A DNA stretch of 64,000 nt from Strongylocentrotus droebachiensis (taxonomy: Eukaryota > Echinodermata > Echinoidea > Camarodonta > Strongylocentrotidae): the NCBI GenBank assembly GCA_035222895.1, contig JAVYIG010007941.1, positions 1 through 64,000 of the forward strand. Direction: 5' to 3'. Under the pieces are notes generated by a model. It searched no databases, was not told the DNA's origin, and saw only the letters and a program-made list of their open reading frames with translations. A program made the position numbers and the translations under genes. Shown in pieces: positions 1-12,400 of the stretch (its first letter is position 1; the number at the start of each line of letters is the position of its first letter).

Positions 1-310
1 CTCATAATACTACTATTCCTACTGATATTACTACTCGAACTATCGCAATACTACTGCTCCTTATATAACCATTAGTCATACTCCTACCACTACTTCTGCT
101 ACTACTGTTAATGATAATAGTATTACTACTACTCATACTACTACTATTCCTACTGCTAGTACTACTCAAACTACCGCTACTACTGCTCCTCATAATACTC
201 CTACTGCTACTTATAATGATAATAATTATGTTACTACCACTACTATTACTACTACTACTTCTCATACTGTTAGTACCATTGTTACTAATATTATTTCGAA
301 TACTACTAAA
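1..310. repeat. (CTA)n-type imperfect microsatellite
   Basis: Imperfect run of CTA/CTG/CAT triplets. The same repeat, followed by the same unique sequence (from about 320 here and 43110 there), lies in the matching intron of gene 2. It therefore marks the intron 3' of the stalk exon in this receptor family. Leucine-rich and serine-rich open frames across it are triplet artefacts. Confidence 0.9.
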
Positions 311-537
311 ATAGTAATACCTAAACGAATCAAACAAAGAAATCAACGAAAATAGCTCGGGATTCTACCCCCAAAAAATGAAAGCAATATTACTTTATAA
401 GGGTATGTGATATTCAAGACATTATTATTGCCAAAATCGCCAATTTTGTCCAGTATTTCTCACCATTAATAGTGTTTCCACTTTGAACGTGATAACGGTA
501 TGTGGAATTTATAAGGAAAATACTATAAATGAATGAC

Positions 538-621
538 CTTGTGAATCTCCAATACTTGCTGTCACTGTATGACTTTCACTAGAGCCTGTCTCTAAAGATC
601 CGCGGTTGGAAGTGCATTCTC
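538..621 (-). CDS. Gene 3 stalk exon (84 bp)
   Basis: Small phase-1 exon encoding a Ser/Thr-rich stretch beginning ECTSNRGSLETGSS and ending GDSQ, with acceptor GTAAAG|GAGAATGC and donor CACAAG|GTCATT. It is too short to stand alone. The support is an open, similar exon of equal length at 43422-43339, with stop codons just upstream of the acceptor in both. Confidence 0.62.
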
Positions 622-3600
622 CTTTACATTGTGAGTAACAAAAAACACATCGTTTTACAATTTGTACGTATTTTCCTTTTTACAGAAACGCTAGCCCCCC
701 CCCCCTCCCAAAGTTCGCACATAGATTACCCATATACTCTGTTTCTTTTTTGGTGTCATTAATAGTGATTGATTTTCTTATAAAGAATACCTTGTTCCAG
801 TTTATTTTGTAGTTCGGAGTATTGTATACCCGTGCGCTCATTAAAGAAAGGATCTCCATTGGCATTTTTTCCAAATATCAGTAACGATGTACAGAGGTGT
901 AAACATTTGTAATTAGGGTTAAAATTTCAAATTAAAAATAATAATAAGATATTTGTATACCGCAAATTGCACAATGCCGCTACGCGGCATTTATTGAAAT
1001 AGAATCCAAATTGTTTGAATAGTTTCAATATTATTTAAGTACATACAAAATAAATCAATAAACTATGAATTGATTACTGAAACCATCGTTGAAATCATGG
1101 AAAATATTAATTTACCATTAGAAAATGAGAAGCAAGTACAGATTTGCTATTAAAATGTCTTAAAGTATACAAACAATCGGTATATAAATACAAAATATGA
1201 ACACAATGTACTGTATTAGTAATAACGAATAATCCAACTATGAGAAATCGAATTCCAGATTAACGTAGGAACTAAGAAATAAATAAACAAAACCATAACA
1301 GAAAAGAACAAACAAACATTTCAGGGAAAAGGTGACATCATGCCAACTCTTTTTACTTTCAAAATCAAACTTCTATTTTGAACCCGTACTAATTTTTGTT
1401 ACCGTACATATTGCTAATAAAGGTGACGCGAGGAGATTTTGCGTTTAGAAATACGTTGTAGCGATATGATTTAAATTCTCTTTTTCTTTTCTTGTTCAGC
1501 CTTCGAATGATACAAATTTGCTTCTTGTTTTTTTTCGGGGTGTTTTAAAAAATTAGCGGATCCCTCCACATTCTCAATGCATGAGTGGCGTCCACCATCG
1601 GCCTTCAATCACCTAACTTTTGTTTAAATTAAATTAATTTAAATTATTAACTGGAATGTCTACTTCTAATTTAGTACTGTGGGTTTAAAGATCTTCTACA
1701 AAATGTTCAGGCTAAGGAATACTACACCACGAAGTTGCTATGATTCATGACCGTCACACTGACAAAGGACACATCATAAAATTTGTATACCATTAACACA
1801 GTGTTGTAAAGCCCTAGTGTCTGACTTGCATTTTCTTACATTTGTTCAGATTTCTTGTCACTTATCATAGACACACGAATAACTTCAGAAAATCAAGAGT
1901 AAAACATCAATCATCAGCGCAATAACAAAGAGGCAAATTATGCAAGGTGTTGGTCACATAATTACACAGAACGGGTAATCTATTTTAAAATGAAATATAT
2001 AAACAGGGAAGATTGCTGGAAAGAGAAGCAGTGAAATGCACCGTCTCATGTATTTGGAAAGCCTAAACAAAAGGGCGACCAAAAATCAAATCAGCAATCC
2101 CAGCTATTTAAGCAGATAATAAACCAGTCTTCAGTGTCAATTTATGTTGGCATTCTTCAAAAAAAATCATGCTCTGACGATCTCTTCATCGCCTTCATTT
2201 GATCTCATAAGAAAAATCGTGACTTTTCACTCCAATGTGTCTAATTTTATTTTCAAACAAGAATACGTTTTACGAATCTATTTCTGAATGTGACTACACA
2301 TACTCGGTCATTATTTTAACAGTGACACGTGTTTACATTGATAAACAGGTACTAACTGGTATGTACTGTTTCCTAGAAAAATAGATTTTTTGAATGCTAA
2401 CCTTCATTTTTAATAATAACTGATGTCTGAATGTGATCATGGGTTGAGTTGCTAGCCACCTTACAGACAAGCATAATATCTCCACCATCTGCATATGTTG
2501 GTGTAAAGTGTATTGTCCGAGACGGCACAAGAAGACGTCCATCATGTTTGTCATAGATATTTTGTTGAGGTTCAACAGAAGCATTTAGCTTGTCTGGAAT
2601 CACCCACTCCAAATTGACGGACGGTTTCACCGATGAATTGGTTTTACAGACTAGTGTCTTGTTGTCCCCTTCTGCAACTGTGAGTGATCCTTGATCATGT
2701 AGAATGGTGTCATCGGCTTTTTCGACAAGGATCAAACCCTTTGGTGGAACTTTAAATTGATAAGAAGAATCCAAACTGATGCCATTACATTGACATTCAA
2801 TAAAGTGATGGTTCTAAAATACAATCGATTTGTTTAAGTAATGAGAAATCTATTTTATTTAGGCACATAGGGACATACTTAATGTGTAATGCGCAAGTAA
2901 AGTATGGTTTACTATTATTACCATTCATTAGTATTACCATTATAATTATTAATCGTAATTTAATATTTTAACATAAAAATGCACAGACAGTTAGCTGAAC
3001 ATACATGTAGGAAATTTAGCCTTTCGCCTTCCCCCTACTGCGAATCTGACAGAAAATGACCTGAATATGATTAAAATACCATTATCTAAGAGTGAAGCCT
3101 GACTATTTTACCCAAAAGGAACTACACAATTTCCGTCGCTCATTTATTGGGTTTTTTATAAGACTTTTTTCATTATAATAAATATAACCAAACCTCAAAG
3201 ACTTTTGCAACACGAAACGATAGCTAGTAATACTATATCGTTGCTTCATTTGTTATAGTGGAAATCTTTTTTTTGTTGAAAATAATTATTTTAATTATTT
3301 AAAGGGCTTAAGGTATTTCTTCTCTTAATTGTTTAAAGTATACCATTACGAAATCAGATCTACTTATGTTAATATTAAAAAAATTGGGAATACTTTTGTC
3401 AACATTGCCGAAGGAATACCACTGGAGTTTGCAATCAAAATCAATTAGTTTGCTTATGAAACATTACTCAAATACATTTATAATAGATATACCAGTTACT
3501 GTCAGGTTGATTTTACAAGTCTCTCTATAGTTTTCAGAAACCATTACGAAACTGTATTCATCTTCATTAACCATTGAAACGTTCCGAATCGTCACAGTGC

Positions 3601-5325
3601 TGATAAACGTATCGTTCCTTCCAAGTGTGTGTGTCGTAGTGTTTGTTTCACAAGGAGTACCCAATCTGTTGCAGTTGAATAATATGCCTCCATTACTTGG
3701 TTTCCAAGTTATCGTTATTATTCTATCGGTTGTAATAGTTCCAGGGCATTGCAAGCTCACGTCTTCCCCAGCAAGTTTTTCCTCATGGGTTATATCTTTA
3801 AAGCAAACAGATCACATATTACAAGCCTAACACTTTACTGCTACTTTCATTGTTTCATTGTTCTTGAAGGAAACCAACAGGCCAACGTATAAAAAAGGAC
3901 TTATTAGACATTTATAAATAATTCAATGTTTCCATTTGCAATGTATTTATGCTCATATGAAAATTCAATAATAATACAAGTAGGCACATTCCTTATTCAC
4001 TTTTAACTAATGCTCAACATTAATGATTTTGCGTCACTTGGGCCTTCACAGGGGAAGAAGAACCCAGTCACCATGACCTTCGGTTCTCTCCTCCTGGTAT
4101 CACTGATTAAGGCCCGGTCACACAGAGGGGACGCATGCAGGACGCACGGCCGGCGCATGGAAAATTTCCAATTTTGGCCAGTGCGTTGTCGTTCGCTAGG
4201 CGTGCGTCATCACTCGTTACTCGTTCGTCGAGCGCGCTGGACCAACGCTGGACCAGCGCTATGCATTCGTCGTCATTCGCTGTGTGCGTCGGGATTTTTT
4301 GAGCATGCTCAAAAGTGTGCGCGGAGCTCGACGCATGAATATACACGCCAAAAGCACGCCAGACGTGCGTTGAGCGCGCTAGACCAGCGCCAGACATACG
4401 CGGGGCACACGCCCTGTATACACACAGCGCGCTAGCTACACGCTGTGCATTTTGTGTCAGCTCACTAGCTTTTCCAAAATCATGACAAAAGTTAGGCACA
4501 CGGCCTTTTCCGATTTCCAATGCGCTGGCCGTGCGTCGAAGAACGCGGTGCATGCGTGGACCATTCGTCCAGCGCGCTAGCAACACGCTGTGCATTCGTG
4601 GAAGTTGTTATCATGTGCGCTCTGGGTACGGTCTGTATGCGTACTGTATGCGCCCTGTATGCGCTCAGCGCGCTAGCAACACGCTATGCATTTGGTGTCA
4701 AAAGTTGGGCGCACGACAACGCACTGGCCAAAATTGCAAATTTCCCATGCGCTGGCCGTGCGTTCCCCATGCGTTCTCCCTGTGTGACCGGGCCTTTAGG
4801 GGTGTGTGGGTGTACCATTACTAACACCGAGGTTACCCCAACTTTTGTTACAAAGAGTACATTGGGTTCTTAAAGCGCAAACAGTTGTGACTCTCTCTAA
4901 AAATCCTTAATTAGGCCTCTATTTTAACGTGCTATTTATAAAGTGACAGCATGTTCTAACATCTATGAAAGAAGAGAGGGACACATTAACACACAGCAAA
5001 GGCTTCACTCATTCGCCTATGTTGGATTCGATCCCATTCCCTTTTGTTCGAAAGGGAGACGATATACCGACTCGCATCTTCTCAATATACCAATATTGGC
5101 GACGTAGTTTCTAAAATAATTTTTATATTGCCGTTAAATATTAAAACATTAATATCAAATTGATAAGAAAATGGAAGAGATGGTTGCGGTATGAGAGTCC
5201 TGGACAACAAATTTGAAACAGATCAAATACAGCGGGTTACTGTAAAAATATTCAGACTACTCTATGTCATACTTACTATCAGAACAAAATACGAATCCGA
5301 AAAGAAAGACAAATAACTGCCACAT
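538..5325 (-). CDS. Receptor gene 3 (partial): signal peptide, Ig1, Ig2 and stalk exons
   Basis: Minus-strand gene with four exons in the window: signal 5325-5277, Ig1 3795-3493, Ig2 2749-2402, stalk 621-538. All internal junctions are phase 1 with GT-AG borders. Transmembrane and cytoplasmic exons must lie beyond the left edge, as gene 2 shows them 3' of the stalk. The product would be a secreted-pathway, cell-surface type I protein with two Ig-like domains, and many N-x-S/T glycosylation sites are visible. A Harbinger-type MITE (4110-4795) sits in the first intron. No ligand can be named. The family looks like a lineage-specific recognition receptor, which is inference from domain order and tandem duplication. 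Confidence 0.75.
622..2401 (-). other. Gene 3 intron between Ig2 and stalk
   Basis: AT-rich intron sequence, collinear with 43423-45372 of gene 2 through most of its length. No open reading frame or RNA gene seen. Confidence 0.6.
2402..2749 (-). CDS. Gene 3 Ig-like domain 2 exon
   Basis: 348-bp exon starting at [14 protein letters not shown] and ending IKNEG at AAG|GTTAGC, phase 1 at both ends. It has TLVCKT (strand B Cys), LEWVIP (Trp) and MLVCKV (strand F Cys), so the canonical disulfide and tryptophan are present. The same length and closely similar sequence occur at 45720-45373 and 61220-60873. Confidence 0.85.
3493..3795 (-). CDS. Gene 3 Ig-like domain 1 exon
   Basis: 303-bp exon, phase 1 at both ends, acceptor ...TTTAAAG|ATATAACC and donor AACTG|GTATAT. 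Visible Ig features are LQC in strand B, ITWKP in strand C, and N-E-D-E-Y before strand F. The usual strand-F cysteine is replaced (YSF). A cysteine a few residues later (ETCKINLTV) and an extra pair (FNC, TPC) are present. It is the more divergent of the two domains between paralogs. Confidence 0.8.
4110..4795. mobile_element. Harbinger-type MITE with TTA target duplication
   Basis: Terminal inverted repeats AGGCCCGGTCACACAG, flanked on both sides by TTA (4107-4109 and 4796-4798). The interior is CpG-rich with long subterminal inverted segments and no transposase. TTA/TAA duplications are typical of PIF/Harbinger elements, so this is a non-autonomous member by inference. It sits in gene 3 intron 1 and explains the GC-rich open frames here. 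Pieces of the same family flank the fold-back element at 8148-8271 and 18488-18653. Confidence 0.8.
5277..5325 (-). CDS. Gene 3 signal-peptide exon
   Basis: ATG at 5325 opens MWQLFVFLFGFVFCSD, a short charged-free hydrophobic leader, ending at GATA|GTAAGT in phase 1. The same exon (49 bp, beginning MWQL) occurs at 47024-46976 upstream of gene 2, which supports the start and the donor. Confidence 0.72.
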
Positions 5326-5875
5326 TGTTTTTTATACTCCGGTTCACAAACTCGCAGAGAAATAATAATTTAAATGAAAGGAAACTGCCGTTATTATAAT
5401 GCAATTAGATATAAAGTAATGATTGAAAGATGCGATTAATATGAAGTTTTGTTCATGTTTCACTTCAAACTTCAAGAATAGCTGTTTTACATCACTGTAG
5501 AATATTAGCTGAACAAACTAAATTTAACCCCTCCCCCTGCTGCATGCATAACATAAATTTAAATGATAATTCCTTGGTGGGGCCCAATCCATTCACGGAT
5601 TCTAAGTTGTATAATCTTTTTTTAAACAAAATTATCATGGATTGCTTTCTATTCTTTAAGGCTAGAATCTCCGATATATTTTCATTTTTCAGGATTCACA
5701 CTTATGATGATATGATGTTCTATCGTTATAACGTTAACCTTTCATATGATTTTTTCGGTTAATTGCTCTAAAACGTATTTTAAAAACACATGTTTATTAA
5801 TAGCAAAAATGCTCTGGTTGCTGGATTTGTTAATGTGGAAGTTATTATTGGAAATAATTTTGAAAAGATAGATAC

Positions 5876-6181
5876 CATTTACTGTCAGGTTGATTAAACA
5901 AGTCTGTGAGTCCATTCGAGAAAATATAGATATATCATATTTATCTTCATGAACCAACGAAACGTTCGGAATTTTCAAAGTGCTGCTGATAAACGTATTG
6001 TTTCTTCCAAATGTGTGTCTTGTAGTGCTTTCTTCACAGGGAGCAGTATGTTTATTGCATTCGAATGATATCGTGTTATTACTATGCCTCCATAATATCC
6101 ATACGTTTTGGCCGGTTGCGCTGTTCCAGCTGCATTCTAAGTTCACTTCCTCCCCAGCGATTACTTCCACATCGGTTTCAA
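5876..6181 (-). CDS. Cassette 3a Ig-like domain 1 exon
   Basis: 306-bp open exon, phase 1 at both ends, acceptor ATTAAAG|TTGAAACC and donor AAATG|GTATCT. Strand B Cys (NLEC) and Trp are present. The strand-F Cys is missing (DKYDIS), as in genes 2 and 3, and a later Cys is kept (QTCLINLTV). It is clearly paralogous to the other three Ig1 exons. Confidence 0.75.
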
Positions 6182-7212
6182 CTTTAATGCAAACAGATCA
6201 TATATTACAAGCATAACAGTAAAATTTTACTGCTAGTTTTATCATTCCTTTTTCAACTTTTTCAACCAAATTTAATGAGAGAGGTTTAAAGCAAGAATAA
6301 TGAACAGTTTTTCAGCTTGACATGGGAATAAATGGGCTTCGCCATTTTCTTCACAACGTGAAGTACTATGTGAAGTCGTTTATTAAGTAAATGTATTCAA
6401 ATGTACAGAAGCTTCACTCCCAGGTGTGTTTGGTGATGAAGTATTTTATTTACTTGTTTTTATCCTTTGAAATACCATTGTCAGAACGCAAATTGCATTT
6501 AAATGATGTTGTTGTACTGTATTCGGGTAAAGGTTTCGCATAAACGAAACAGATTTATCAATTGCTATAATAGTACTTTAAACAAAATTTAACAAAACAA
6601 AAGTTGCTCCCCTGTCATATATTTGTCGCCAAATATATTTTTTTAATTCTCAGCTATGATTTTCCCTAATTAAATACTAAAGGTTTTTTTTTTTATTTGA
6701 AGTCTTTCCTACCTAAGCTTGGAGAATGATACATGTACAAGTTTGCCTAGTAAGTCATATTATCAAGAAAATAGCTGCACCCATGTCGTGCTAAAAGGCA
6801 TTACCTTATGCCAAGAATATATCTTGTACTATTTCGTTAGGAATATTATTGGCAGGAATATATAACATTTTTTCTTTTGGGTGAGGTTCCATTTTAACAA
6901 ATACTAACTATTAGTATTAATGACTTTGCATCACTAGGGCCTTAGAGTAGGGAAATAACTTAATCACTATAAATTTACTTCGAGTATTCTTATATATAGG
7001 TAAAATGTTAAATCATTATTTTGTTTATGGAAGACATAACTGCAGTATTTAAGGTATACAGAGTCAAAAAACATTAAATTCTTCAGTTCGTGTGGAACCG
7101 TTCAATGACTATTGAAGCCGTGCACAAGAAAACAAATTGAAGCTATGTTATGTCTTACTTACGATTGAAAAAAAAAAACGAATCCGATAAGAAAGAAAAT
7201 TAACTGCCACAT
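5876..7212 (-). pseudogene. Partial receptor cassette 3a: signal exon plus Ig1 only
   Basis: Exons 7212-7163 (signal) and 6181-5876 (Ig1, 306 bp) precede gene 3 in the same orientation. No Ig2, stalk or membrane exon follows before gene 3's own signal exon at 5325. The signal exon encodes MWQLIFFLIGFVFFFQS-like sequence but is 50 bp, not 49, with an 11-base T run. Joining it to Ig1 gives an immediate stop, so the leader is out of frame. The Ig1 exon itself is open, with LEC, WILW, FEC and APC. It is either a decayed duplicate or a spare first-domain exon that could splice into gene 3's Ig2. Confidence 0.65.
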
Positions 7213-7765
7213 GGTTCTTGATTTTTTTTTTTATCCGGTTCACAAACGCACAAAAAAATACTAATTCGATCGGGGAAGTAAACTGTTTGTGTAAGCGTCT
7301 ACAAGACACAAACGCAACCAAGTGGCAAATAATCATGCGTATCCACAAGCGTACAGTACTTATATACATTGTTAATAGCTTGCGCTATCTAACTCAAACT
7401 GACAAGCATGTCAGAAGGGCTAGTCATTTAATCTCACTTTAGGATTAATACATGGTAAATATTGTAGCTATATAGATACATCTATTTTCAAGAACACTGT
7501 GACATAATATCACTGAATGACCTACATGATACGCAATGTTCGAATACAATATTGTCAGAGGATAAAGGCTCATTAATAGTCGGGTATGATGATAGGGCAA
7601 TATAGGGGCAGTTTGGTGCAGATTATTATAAAAAACCCAGACTTGACCCAGATCTTGACTATACCATACTATTGTGGTTTTTTTAGGACGACCCCTGGAT
7701 CCGCCATTTCGGTAAAATCCTAAATGGCCGACAGACGTCGGCCGACGTTCAAGGGAGCTCACCTT

Positions 7766-8147
7766 CCAGGGGCAGTGGTGTAATAAGCAAAAACTTTTGG
7801 AGGGGGGCAGAAGAAATATTTGCATCACCAACACTCTTACACGTTACATGCAGGCCCCGCGGAACGTTTTTCAAAGTGGAGTATTAACGATTAGGTAGAG
7901 CGTAAATTGACATGGGGTCCAGGGCCTGAGCCCCGGCAGGGGGTTAAGGGCTGAGCCCCCGGAAGCTCAGGGTTTTTAGGCATTAAATTACGGTCAGAGA
8001 AGCATATTTAGATACCTTATTTTGTGACACTAGCGGGCCACTAATTGGCGGGAAGTTCAAGGGGCAGAGCTCCCGAAAGTTGAGGGGTTATAGGTATTTA
8101 TTTTTAAGGTTAGATGAGCATCCAGGGGCCCTCTTTTATGCCATTGA
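7766..8147. mobile_element. hAT-like repeat fragment related to 62121-63305
   Basis: Begins CAGGGGCAGTGG and shares long stretches with the complete element at 62121-63305, including the ACATGCAGGCCCCGCGGAA motif and the GGGGTCCAGGGGC...AAGCTCAGGG repeat unit. Its right end is lost where it meets a Harbinger-type MITE fragment at about 8148. No coding sequence. Confidence 0.6.
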
Positions 8148-8271
8148 TGTGGTCCAGGAGCATGCGTGGACCATTCGTCCAGTGCGCTAGCAACACGCTG
8201 TGCATTCGTGGAAGTTGTTATCATGTGCGGTCTGTATGCGCCCTGTATGCGCCATGTATGCGCGGTTCCAT
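8148..8271. mobile_element. Left fragment of the Harbinger-type MITE
   Basis: Matches 4547-4655 of the complete MITE (GCATGCGTGGACCATTCGTC and following). Together with 18488-18653 it is one MITE copy, truncated on the left and split by the fold-back element. Confidence 0.75.
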
Positions 8272-8800
8272 GACACATGCTCCGCCGACGATTGCTCCGC
8301 CGACATTTACTCCGCAAAACGCGACAATTGCTCCGCGACATTTGCTCCGCGACATTTGCTCCGACGTCAAATGCTCCGCCGACAGGTGCTCCGCCGACAG
8401 TTGCTCCGCCGACAGTTGCTCCGCCGACAATTGCTCCGCCGACAGATGCTCCGCCGACAATTGCTCCGCCGACAATTGCTCCGCCGACAGATGCTCCGCC
8501 GACAATTGCTCCGCCGTCAATTGCTCCGCCGACAATTGCTCCGCCGTCAATTGCTCCGCAAAACGCGACAATTGCTCCGCCGACATTTGCTCCGCCGACA
8601 TTAGCTCCGCCTGACGCGACACTTGCTCCGCCGACAATTGCTCCGCCGACAATTGCTCCGCCTGAAGCGACAATTGCTCCGCCGACATTTGCTCCGCCGA
8701 CTTTCGCTCCGCCGACAATTGCTCCGCCGACAATTGCTCCGCCTGAAGCGACAATTGCTCCGGTGACATTTGCTCCGACGACATTTGCTCCGCCCAAAAA
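8272..8800 (+). repeat. 15-bp minisatellite array, left arm
   Basis: Roughly 35 units of consensus GCTCCGCCGACAATT, with CAGATGCT, CATTTGCT and Ser/Thr-codon variants and occasional longer units ending TGAAGCGAC or AAAACGCGAC. Since 15 is divisible by three, several frames on both strands stay open. The resulting proline/alanine- and glycine-rich frames are artefacts. Confidence 0.92.
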
Positions 8801-8871
8801 GTGTCCCTTAAACTACAAATGCTACTAGTACTACGACAAAATAATGCTTCGCCGACAATATTTTTTTTCAC

Positions 8872-9163
8872 GGGTTATTTTCGTTTCTTTTTTTTTCTTC
8901 TTCATTTTCTGAATGCATTTCATGAAATAATGTAGATGAAATGAAATGAATGAATGTTGATGAAGTGGGAGGAAAAAGGAGTTACCTAAAAGTCATTTCG
9001 AATATACTGAAATAACTTTCCATCTATCACTGTACGTCCCATATAATGTACACTAAACACTCATTACATGTCGTGGGAAGTTTTTTAAAAAAAGTAGAGC
9101 AGCAAGCCACATTCCCCAATACGCGCATACCTCCTAGTTAATTTCAAACAGCTCATCAATATG
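8872..9163. other. Inner spacer of the fold-back element
   Basis: AT-rich sequence between left arm and central palindrome, with no gene or recognisable element. Confidence 0.5.
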
Positions 9164-9368
9164 TAAGACCGGGTGTTTGGAAAACGAAGACCGAAGAACG
9201 AAGACCGGGGACCATGTGCGCGCACGTACGTGCGTCAAGGAGACGATCCCCTGTCTTCTGTCTTCGCTTTCCAAAACACCCTGGGGTATTTTGGAAAACG
9301 AAGACAGAAGACCGGGGACCCATGTACTATGCGTGCATGCACTTGTACGTGTAGTGCACCCACGTGGG

Positions 9369-9404
<36 letters not shown>

Positions 9405-9450
9405 TAGGAAGAGACGATCCCATGCACTTGTTCGTGTAGTGCACCTACGT

Positions 9451-9486
<36 letters not shown>

Positions 9487-12400
9487 GAAGATACGATCCC
9501 CGGTCTTCGATCTTCGCTTTCCAAAATACCCCAGGGTGTTTTGGAAAACGAAGACAGAAGACCGGGGACCAATGTACTATTAATGCACCCACGTGGGGAG
9601 AGAGAGAGAAAGAGAGAGAGAGAGATAGGAAGAGACGATCCCATGCACTTGTTCGTGTAGTGCACCTACGTGAGGAGAGAGAGAGAGAGATAGGAAGAGA
9701 CGATCCCATGCACTTGTTCGTGTAGTGCACCTACGTGAGGAGAGAGAGAGAGAGAGGGAGAGATAGGAAGATACGATCCCCGGTCTTCGATCTTCGCTTT
9801 CCAAAATACCCCAGGGTGTTTTGGAAAACGAAGACTGAAGACCGGGGACCCATGTATTATGTGTGTTCAGCGTTGATAATAATTGCAATACTACTGAAAC
9901 ACTGTCAGAATTATAAAAACGATGATGACAAAAACAACAACAACAATGATAATAATAATAATAATGATAATAATATTAATGATAATACATAATAATGATA
10001 AAAGATGATGATAATAATGATAAAAATAATAACATTAATAATAAGCATAATAGGCCTATGCAAAGAAAAAACTACAGAGAAAAAGTGTATATAATGGCTA
10101 CCCAGGGAAACAAAAAATGGCCTTTATAGACGGGTGGCCCTTGTTACTTTTGTAAATAGTAGGGTACCAAAAATAGAGATGAGATGAGTCTGTAAAACAG
10201 GAGGAGACCTGTGATGGTTAACCTCGTGACACGGACTGCCTTTTAATAAATATAAAACATAATTGAATATTCGTATGCAAAAAAACAAAGTCACATAATC
10301 TAAACACAAACACAATACTATAGTTATAGTTCCTAACCTACTCATATATAGGTTAACCTCCCAAACTTAGCCATTAGATGAAATAGCAAACCTGGCTGCG
10401 GCCAGATCAAGAAGAAAGGAGAAGTGACAATCCCCGGTCTTCGATCTTCGTTTTCCAAATTACCCCAGGGTGTTTTGGAAAACGAAGACCGAAGACCGGG
10501 GACCCATGTACTATGCGTGTTCGGCGTTGATAATAATTACAATAATACTGGAAAACTGTCAGAATGATGAAAACGATGATGACAAAACAACATCAACACT
10601 GATAATAATAATAATAGTAATAATAGGCCTAATAATAACAATAATAATAATAATAATAATAATAATGATAATATAATAATGGTTATGATAATAATGATAA
10701 TAATAATGATAACGATATCAATAATAAGCATAAGAACTTATGCAATGGAAATGACAGTAAAAAAATTCTACAATGGCATGCCAAGAAAAAACGTGAACTA
10801 AAATGACTTTGATGGACAGGTGGCTGCTACAGACAGGTTCTTAAACACCTAATTTATATCCATGGGAACCAATTTTTAGTGGCCACTATATAGATAGGTG
10901 TCTACTACTACTAGTCTAGAGAGAGCTAAGACAGGTTTGGCTGTATTTTCATCATTAATAGTCGCATATGTGCACCAGGCCAAATCGAGGAGAGAGAGGA
11001 AGAGACGATTCCCGGTCTTCGATCTTCGTTTTCCAAAATACCCCAGGGTGTTTGGGAAAACGAAGACCGAAGACCGGGGATCTTACAACTAAGGTTGTAG
11101 TTTATACTACCAGTACTCACAAATTGCATTTGCCTTTATCATGTATTTCCAGCCCGGAGTCGGGGTCTCAGATTTGGCTTGGAAGGGGGTGTGCCGCTCA
11201 AGCCTCGAAACCCTACCCATTTCTGAGGGTCATTTGGGGGGATTTTACTCGAAAAAACGGCCCATTTTTCACAATTTTCGGGTGGTTGCTATGCAACCAC
11301 CCGAACATGCAACCACCCGAACATTTTTGAAATTTTGAAGAAAAAAACAGACCCATTTTTAGGGATTTTTTTGGTTAAAAATGGGTCCAATAGAGCGGCA
11401 CACCCCCGTACGTCTTAATATGTGAGACCCCCCTCCCACTGGATTTCCATATTCCAACTACCTATAATCGTATACTTCCAGACCCACTTTCTTAATCAGT
11501 TTAAGATATTAATATTTCTTGTTTAATCATTCTAATATAACTCCAGTTATCACTACTGTGTCAAGAATGTTAAACAAATTACTTGTATTGTGCATTACGT
11601 TCCAATGTGATCACATCCTTCCTCTCTTCACACATGACTGCACACAACCAGCAATAAGTAAAATCAATCACTTGCCTTGTAAAATGTAATAATGAACTCT
11701 TTTATTGCTTTGTTATGACTGCTAAATTAGACACACAACAACACTGTATATAAACAAGATAACAACTCAGGTCGGTTGTTCTTTCTCTGATCAACAAGAA
11801 ATAATTTGAAAAAGTTGTTATGCTTATTATTTTTATCATTTTTATCATCATCTTTTATCATTATTATTATGTATTATCATTACTATTATTATCATTATTA
11901 TTATACTATTATTATTATTATCATTGTTGTTGTTGTTTTTGTCATCATCGTTTTCATCTTTCTGACAGTATTTCAGTAGTATTGTAATTATTATTAACGC
12001 CGAACACGTAAAGTACATGGGTCCCCGGTCTTCGGTCTTCGTTTTCCAATACACCCTGGGGTATTTTGGAAAACGAAGATCGAAGACCGGTGATCGTCTC
12101 TTCCTCTCTCTCCTCGATTTGGCCATGCGCACATATGCGATTATTAATGATGAAAATACAGTCATCTCTGTCTTAATTAGCGGCCGTCTCTCTTTAGTAG
12201 ACACCTTCCTATCAGTGGCCACCAAAAAATTGGTTCCCATGGATATAGATTAGGTGTTTCAGAACCAGTCTGCAGCAGCCACCTGTCTAAAAAGGCCATT
12301 TTGGGGGGTTTCCCCTGGGAAGACATTATAGACACCTTTTCACTGTATTTGGTTTTCGTTAGCAAAAGTTGTTATGCTTATTTTTAATGTTATTATTTTT

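Noticed and set aside
4107-4873. Cysteine/arginine-rich frames near gene 3
   Set aside because: Fully explained by the CpG-rich Harbinger-type MITE.
8057-8871. Long overlapping open frames on both strands (proline/alanine- and glycine-rich)
   Set aside because: They are read-through of a 15-bp tandem repeat, which is divisible by three and lacks stops in several frames.
9134-9888. Frames rich in SLSLSL or RERERE
   Set aside because: GA/CT dinucleotide runs within the palindromic repeat; no family resemblance.
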